A DNA stretch of 6,568 bases from Acidobacteriota bacterium (lineage in GTDB: Bacteria; Acidobacteriota; Blastocatellia; Pyrinomonadales; Pyrinomonadaceae): positions 1-6,568 of the forward strand of contig JAFBAJ010000546.1 in the NCBI GenBank assembly GCA_019247865.1. The letters run 5' to 3'. The translations under genes were made by a program, and so were the position numbers. Under the pieces are notes generated by a model. That model did not search any database and was not told where the DNA came from. It saw only the letters and a list, made by a program, of their open reading frames with translations. Below are positions 1-3,791 of this stretch, piece by piece (the stretch's first letter is position 1; each line of letters begins with the position of its first letter).

Positions 1-560
1 ATCCTGACGTCACGCCGGACAAGCTTCTGACAGCCGTCTTCGGCGGTTTCTTTATCGGCGCGGGCATCGGGCTCGCGATTCGCGGCGGCGCGGTTCTGGA
101 CGGGACGGAGATCGCCGCGCTGCTCGTCAGCAAGAGCAGCAATCTCCTCAAGGTCGGCGACGTGATCCTCGTGCTCAACGTCTTCATCTTCTCGGCGGCG
201 GCCTTCTTCCTCGGCATCGAGACAGCGCTCTATTCGGTGCTGACCTATTTCGCCGCGTCGAAGATGATCGATTTTCTGATTCACGGCCTCGAAGAGTACA
301 CGGCCCTCATCATCATCTCAGACCGGCACGCGCTGATACGCGAAGCCATCATCCGCGACCTCAATCGCGGCGTGACGGTCTACAAGGGGCGCACTGGCCT
401 GACCGACATGGAGCAGGACATACTCTTCTGCGTCGTGACGCGGCTGGAGATCGGGAAGGTCAAGGGGCTGGTCAGAGAGCTGGACGAGAACGCCTTTATC
501 GTGGTCCATCCGCTGGCCGATGCGGAGGGCGGCATCCTCAAGCGAACCGCGCTCCATTGA
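1..560 (+). CDS. YitT-family integral membrane protein with C-terminal DUF2179 domain, 5' truncated
   Basis: The reading frame is open from the first full codon at base 3 to the TGA at 558-560, giving 185 residues. The first residues lie outside the window, and the family is usually about 280-300 residues long, so roughly 100 are missing. The visible N-terminal part holds glycine-rich membrane segments, including GGFFIGAGIGLAIRGGAVLDG followed by TEIAALL. This matches the second half of the duplicated DUF161 (YitT) membrane domain. A further hydrophobic stretch (VILVLNVFIFSAAAFFLG) and SVLTYFAASKMIDFLIHGLE follow. The last 85 or so residues, from about base 298, form the soluble DUF2179 domain, with YTALIIISD, RGVTVYKGRTG and ENAFIVVHPLADAEGG. 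The family is widespread in the cytoplasmic membrane, but its transport or sensing role is not firmly known, so I give no function. The internal ATG at 162 lies within a membrane segment and is not the true start. The gene is separated from the next by 175 bases and an inverted repeat. Confidence 0.9.
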   Translation, partial: PDVTPDKLLTAVFGGFFIGAGIGLAIRGGAVLDGTEIAALLVSKSSNLLKVGDVILVLNVFIFSAAAFFLGIETALYSVLTYFAASKMIDFLIHGLEEYTALIIISDRHALIREAIIRDLNRGVTVYKGRTGLTDMEQDILFCVVTRLEIGKVKGLVRELDENAFIVVHPLADAEGGILKRTALH

Positions 561-582
561 GCTGCAAAACAAAAGAATCTCG

Positions 583-639
583 CGCAAAGGCGCTGGTGAC
601 GTAAAGAAAAGCATTCCTGTCTTTCTTTGCGCCTTTGCG
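583..639. repeat. Bulged inverted repeat with CTTTGCG octad units
   Basis: CGCAAAGGCGC at 583-593 is the exact reverse complement of GCGCCTTTGCG at 629-639. An inner stem pairs AAAGAAA (603-609) with TTTCTTT (622-628). The right arm is thus continuous over 18 bases, while the left arm carries a 9-base bulge (594-602); the loop is 610-621. The right arm includes two 8-base units, TCTTTGCG (624-631) and CCTTTGCG (632-639). It lies 22 bases after the stop of the YitT-like gene. It could act as a transcription terminator, since a short T run follows at 648-652, but the T run is about 8 bases from the stem. A dispersed intergenic repeat is equally plausible. Confidence 0.6.
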
Positions 640-693
640 GGAAACTGTTTTTGGAAATTGACCCACTACCATAATTTCGCAACACTTAGCTGG

Positions 694-699
694 GATAAT
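694..699 (+). promoter_or_regulatory. Possible -10 element for the histidine kinase gene
   Basis: GATAAT matches the TATAAT consensus at five of six positions and lies in a local AT-rich stretch (about 641-717) 37 bases before the kinase ATG. No convincing -35 box sits 16-18 bases upstream. TTGACC at 658-663 resembles a -35 box, but it is 30 bases from this hexamer. The call rests on the -10 match and base composition only. Confidence 0.2.
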
Positions 700-722
700 A
701 AATAACCGCCACCTTATTTCCC

Positions 723-727
723 GGAGA
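723..727 (+). promoter_or_regulatory. Ribosome binding site of the histidine kinase gene
   Basis: GGAGA lies 8 bases before the ATG at 736. This is the usual Shine-Dalgarno spacing and fixes the start at 736 rather than at the in-frame ATG at 760 (residue Met9), which has no comparable site. Confidence 0.6.
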
Positions 728-735
728 ACAGTCTC

Positions 736-3465
736 ATGTCACAGGCCAAGCCTGCCCCCATGCTGCGCTACGGCATCGCCATCCTCGTCGTCGCGCTGGC
801 CGCCGCGATCACTTCGCTGCTGCCGGCGCTGTACACGCGCTCGCCCTTCTCGCTCTTTTTCGCAGCCATCATTTTCATCAGCGTCTACTGCGGTTTCGGC
901 GCGGGCCTCGTCGGCATCGGCCTCTCCATCCTCATCGGCGCGTATCTCTTCCTGCCGCCACAGTACACGCTGCGCGTCGGGGGCGAAGGCGTGCTGCGTC
1001 TGACCAGCTTCGCCGTGCTGACGCTCCTCTTCAATTTTCTGACCTACAGGATCAAGCGCGCGGAGCTCGCTGCGCGCCTCAGCGAGCAGCAGTTGTCCAC
1101 GACCCTGATGAGCATCGGCGACGCGGTCATCGCGACGGACACGTCCGGGCGCGTGACCTTTATGAACGCGGTCGCGCAGGCGTTGACCGGATGGACTCTG
1201 GACGACGCGCGCGAAAGAGAGCTGACGGAAGTCCTCCGGCTCGTCAACGAGCAGACGCGGCAGCCGGTCGAAAGTCCTGTCGCCAGAGTCCTGCGCGACG
1301 GAGCCGCCGTCGGGCTGGTCAATCACACGCTCCTGCTGGCGAAGGACGGCCGCGAGATTCCGATCAACGACAGCGGCGCGCCGATTCGTGACGAGGAGGG
1401 GAAGCTCAACGGCGTGGTGCTCGTCTTTCGTGATTTCTCGGAGCTCAAAGAGGCTGATGCGCGGCTGCGCTTTCAGGCTCGGCTGCTCGATGTGGTCGAG
1501 CAGGCGATGATCGCGACGGACATGGAGGGCCGCGTCACCTACTGGAACCAGTTCGCCGAAAAGCTCTACGGCTGGTCGTCCGCAGAGGCTCTGGGACGCA
1601 ACATCATGGAGCTCACGCCGAGCGTGCCGGAGCAGGACAAAGCTTCCGAGATCATGTCTGCGATCCTCGCGGGCGAGAGCTGGGCGGGCGATTTTAAGGC
1701 GCGCCATCGCGACGGCAAAGTCTTTCCGATCCGCGTCAACAACTCGCCGATCTATGACGCGCGCGGCACACAGATCGGCGTCGTCGGAGCTTCCGACGAC
1801 ATCTCGCAACACAAGCGCGCCGAAGAGGAACGCGCGCGCCTCTCGGCGGAGATCGAGAAGCAGCGCAAGCGGCTCGACAACATCATCGCCAGCGTGCCCG
1901 GCGTCGTCTGGGAGGCCTGGGGCGAGCCGGATGATGCCGCCCAGCACATAGATTTCGTCAGCGATTACGTCCAGACGATGCTCGGCTACAGCGTCCGTGA
2001 ATGGCTCTCGACGCCCAACTTCTGGCTCAGCATCGTCCATGAAGATGATAAAGAGCGCGCCGCGCGCGAAGCCGCCGCCAAGTTCGCACTAGGGTACGGG
2101 ACGAGCCAGTTCCGCTGGCTCAAAAGTGACGGCAGCGTGCTCTGGGTCGAGGCTCATTCGGTCACGATCTATAACGATGAAGGCCAGCCCGTCGGGATGC
2201 GCGGCGTGACGCTGGACATCTCGCAGCGGAAGCTGGTCGAAGAGAAGCAGGCCGAGCTGCTGGCGCGCGAGCACGAGGCGCGCACGGAGGCCGAGCTGGC
2301 GAATCGCACGAAGGACGAGTTTCTGGCGACGCTCTCGCACGAGCTGCGGACGCCGTTGACGGCGATGCTCGGCTGGACGTGGATGCTGCGTTCCAGAGAG
2401 CTCGACCGCGAGACCCACGCGCACGCGCTCGAAACCATCGAGCGCAACGTGCGCGCGCAGGCGCAGCTCATCGAAGACCTGCTCGATGTCTCGCGCATCA
2501 TCACCGGCAAGACTCGTTTGGAGGTCGGTGCGTGCGAGCTGATGCCGGTCATCGAAGCCGCGCTCGACACGGCGCGTCCCGCCGCCGAGGCCAAAGGCAT
2601 ACAAATTCAGGTCGAGCTCGACCCGTCGGCCAGCCCTGTCCTCTGCGACCCCGCCCGGATTCAGCAGGTGGTCTGGAACCTGCTCTCGAACGCGGTCAAG
2701 TTCACGCCGCGGCAGGGCGCAGTCCGCGTCAGCCTGAAACGCTTCGACACGCATGTCGAAGTCAGCGTGAGCGACACGGGGCAGGGCATCAGCAAAGATT
2801 TTCTGCCACACGTCTTCGACCGCTTTCGACAGGCCGACAGCTCGACGACGCGCATGCACGGCGGACTCGGACTGGGCCTCGCCATCGTGCGCCACCTGGT
2901 CGAGCTGCACGGCGGAACCGTCCGCGCCGAGAGCGAGGGCGAAGGCGCGGGCGCGACCTTTATCGTCAGCCTGCCGCTCATGCCGTCGGCCCTGGATGCG
3001 TTGGACGGGAGCGCGCGTCCGCTCCCTGAGATCGAGAGCGCGCCGGAGCTCGATTGCGAGCCGACGCTCGTCGGCGTGCACGTCCTTGTGGTGGATGACG
3101 AGCCGGACGCGCGTGACCTGCTGACGGCCGCGCTCAGGCAATGCGAGGCGCGCGTGACGGCCGTCGCCAGCGCCGACGAAGCCCTGCGTGTGCTCGCACA
3201 ATCGCCGCCGGATGTTTTGGTGAGCGACATCGGGATGCCGGTCGCGGACGGCTACGAGCTGATCCAGAAAGTGCGCGGGCTGGAGAAAGAGAATGGCGGA
3301 GAGCAGCTCCCGGCCATCGCCCTCACGGCCTATGCCAGCGACAGCGCGCGCGCAGCCGCCCTCAAGGCAGGCTTTCAGAAACACCTCGCCAAACCCATCG
3401 AGCCCTCCAAGCTGGTGCACACCATCGCCGGGTTGGTCAGTAAGAAAGATGGAACTGGGTCTTAG
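736..3465 (+). CDS. Membrane-bound hybrid histidine kinase: DUF4118, three PAS, HisKA, HATPase, receiver
   Basis: The 909-residue product is a cytoplasmic-membrane sensor that should autophosphorylate on histidine and pass the phosphate to its own receiver. Residues about 10-105 form four closely packed hydrophobic segments like the DUF4118 domain of KdpD-type kinases. Three PAS domains follow at about 118-237, 245-360 and 375-498, each ending in a typical exit such as VVGASDDISQHK or TLDISQRK, with short helical linkers between. The HisKA domain has the H-box SHELRTPL with His535. The HATPase domain has its N-box around Asn648 and Asn652, the G1 motif DTGQG at 680-684, the F-box FDRF from 694 and the G2 motif GGLGLGLAI at 709-717. 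The receiver (about 783-905) has the acidic pair Asp787/Asp788, phosphoacceptor Asp831 in SDIGMP, Thr864 and Lys886. All key residues are present, so it should be active. No periplasmic sensor loop is evident, so the signal is probably sensed by the PAS domains or the membrane part. The ligand is unknown. No response regulator or HPt protein is visible nearby. The last residues and the stop codon fall inside a repeat element. Confidence 0.95.
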   Translation: MSQAKPAPMLRYGIAILVVALAAAITSLLPALYTRSPFSLFFAAIIFISVYCGFGAGLVGIGLSILIGAYLFLPPQYTLRVGGEGVLRLTSFAVLTLLFNFLTYRIKRAELAARLSEQQLSTTLMSIGDAVIATDTSGRVTFMNAVAQALTGWTLDDARERELTEVLRLVNEQTRQPVESPVARVLRDGAAVGLVNHTLLLAKDGREIPINDSGAPIRDEEGKLNGVVLVFRDFSELKEADARLRFQARLLDVVEQAMIATDMEGRVTYWNQFAEKLYGWSSAEALGRNIMELTPSVPEQDKASEIMSAILAGESWAGDFKARHRDGKVFPIRVNNSPIYDARGTQIGVVGASDDISQHKRAEEERARLSAEIEKQRKRLDNIIASVPGVVWEAWGEPDDAAQHIDFVSDYVQTMLGYSVREWLSTPNFWLSIVHEDDKERAAREAAAKFALGYGTSQFRWLKSDGSVLWVEAHSVTIYNDEGQPVGMRGVTLDISQRKLVEEKQAELLAREHEARTEAELANRTKDEFLATLSHELRTPLTAMLGWTWMLRSRELDRETHAHALETIERNVRAQAQLIEDLLDVSRIITGKTRLEVGACELMPVIEAALDTARPAAEAKGIQIQVELDPSASPVLCDPARIQQVVWNLLSNAVKFTPRQGAVRVSLKRFDTHVEVSVSDTGQGISKDFLPHVFDRFRQADSSTTRMHGGLGLGLAIVRHLVELHGGTVRAESEGEGAGATFIVSLPLMPSALDALDGSARPLPEIESAPELDCEPTLVGVHVLVVDDEPDARDLLTAALRQCEARVTAVASADEALRVLAQSPPDVLVSDIGMPVADGYELIQKVRGLEKENGGEQLPAIALTAYASDSARAAALKAGFQKHLAKPIEPSKLVHTIAGLVSKKDGTGS

Positions 3466-3535
3466 GTCTTGGGTCTTTGATGTCTCACTCAAGCTTGAGT
3501 CGCGTGCAAAGACCAAAGTACAAAGACCAAAGACC
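3457..3535. repeat. Compound heptad inverted repeat spanning the kinase stop codon
   Basis: The left side has three 7-base units, GGGTCTT (3457-3463), AGGTCTT (3464-3470) and GGGTCTT (3471-3477). The right side has four, CAAAGAC (3507-3513), CAAAGTA (3514-3520), CAAAGAC (3521-3527) and CAAAGAC (3528-3534). The two sides are complementary: GGTCTTGGGTCTTTG (3465-3479) pairs with CAAAGACCAAAGACC (3521-3535) at 14 of 15 positions. GGTCTTTG (3472-3479) can also pair with CAAAGACC at 3507-3514, so several registers are possible. A 14-base palindrome lies between the arms. The T-rich stretch after it is not a clean terminator tail, so I call it a repeat, with a role as terminator possible. Confidence 0.75.
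3487..3500. repeat. Perfect 14-base palindrome
   Basis: ACTCAAGCTTGAGT is identical to its own reverse complement. It sits between the two heptad arms of the surrounding repeat. Such a site could bind a dimeric protein or form a small cruciform, or it may simply be the core of the repeat element. Nothing in the sequence decides between these. Confidence 0.7.
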
Positions 3536-3779
3536 ACCTTCTAAATTTTAGATTTTATCCGAACAAACGTAAATGCATAAGTCTGCATCTCACCGCTGAA
3601 GACTTAAATCTCAGGGCGCTCTCCCGCAGCTCCCCAGACCGGGGCGTCCAGCACACAACACAAGACGGTTTCTCTGGTTCTTTGACCGCAAGTGAATTGC
3701 GGCCTGCGCCTTACTCTGCTCGTTGGAGGAGGCGGTCACGCTCGCTGAAGCGCTTTGAATTTATCTCACCTGTGAATAC
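3536..3779 (+). other. Non-coding leader region before the macroglobulin gene
   Basis: No convincing gene is seen here on either strand. Bases 3540-3552 read TCTAAA-T-TTTAGA, a near-loopless palindrome followed by TTTT. Two small stems compete: ATGCA/TGCAT (3573-3577 with 3584-3588) and TAAGTCT/AGACTTA (3578-3584 with 3600-3606); they share base 3584. CCCC/GGGG (3632-3635 with 3641-3644) is a weaker possibility. I found no -35/-10 pair with proper spacing, although TTGACC occurs at 3682-3687. The first 70 bases are clearly more AT-rich than the flanking genes. The macroglobulin promoter presumably lies in this region. Confidence 0.4.
3686..3702 (+). other. Small perfect hairpin in the macroglobulin leader
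   Basis: CCGCAA (3686-3691) and TTGCGG (3697-3702) form a perfect 6-base stem with a 5-base loop, about 90 bases before the macroglobulin start. No T run follows, so it is not an intrinsic terminator. It may be an mRNA leader structure or occur by chance. Confidence 0.3.
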
Positions 3780-3785
3780 GGAGGT
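3780..3785 (+). promoter_or_regulatory. Ribosome binding site of the macroglobulin gene
   Basis: GGAGGT is a near-consensus Shine-Dalgarno sequence 6 bases before the ATG at 3792. Together with the signal peptide that begins directly at this ATG, it decides the start. Confidence 0.75.
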
Positions 3786-3791
3786 CCGGTG

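Noticed and set aside
520..705. Small + strand frame of 61 codons across the end of the YitT-like gene and the spacer
   Set aside because: It overlaps the YitT-like gene in another frame and runs through the inverted repeat. It has no ribosome binding site and no recognisable sequence.
760..762. Alternative kinase start at Met9
   Set aside because: It lacks a Shine-Dalgarno sequence at a suitable distance, while the ATG at 736 has GGAGA 8 bases upstream.
739..2040. Minus-strand open frame (433 codons) opposite the 5' half of the kinase gene
   Set aside because: It mirrors the PAS-coding region, with a low-complexity charged translation and no family resemblance.
3507..3535. CAAAGAC repeats considered as a CRISPR array
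   Set aside because: The units are 7 bases long and directly adjacent, without spacers; this is a simple tandem repeat.
2089..3537. Long minus-strand open frame (482 codons) opposite the kinase gene
   Set aside because: It is antisense to the HisKA, HATPase and receiver codons, which carry all conserved motifs. Its translation is rich in Arg, Ala and Asp with no recognisable domain, as expected of a shadow frame in GC-rich DNA.
3682..3717. TTGACC (3682-3687) with TACTCT (3712-3717) as a promoter for the macroglobulin gene
   Set aside because: The 24-base gap is too long for a sigma-70 type promoter and the second hexamer is a poor -10 match.
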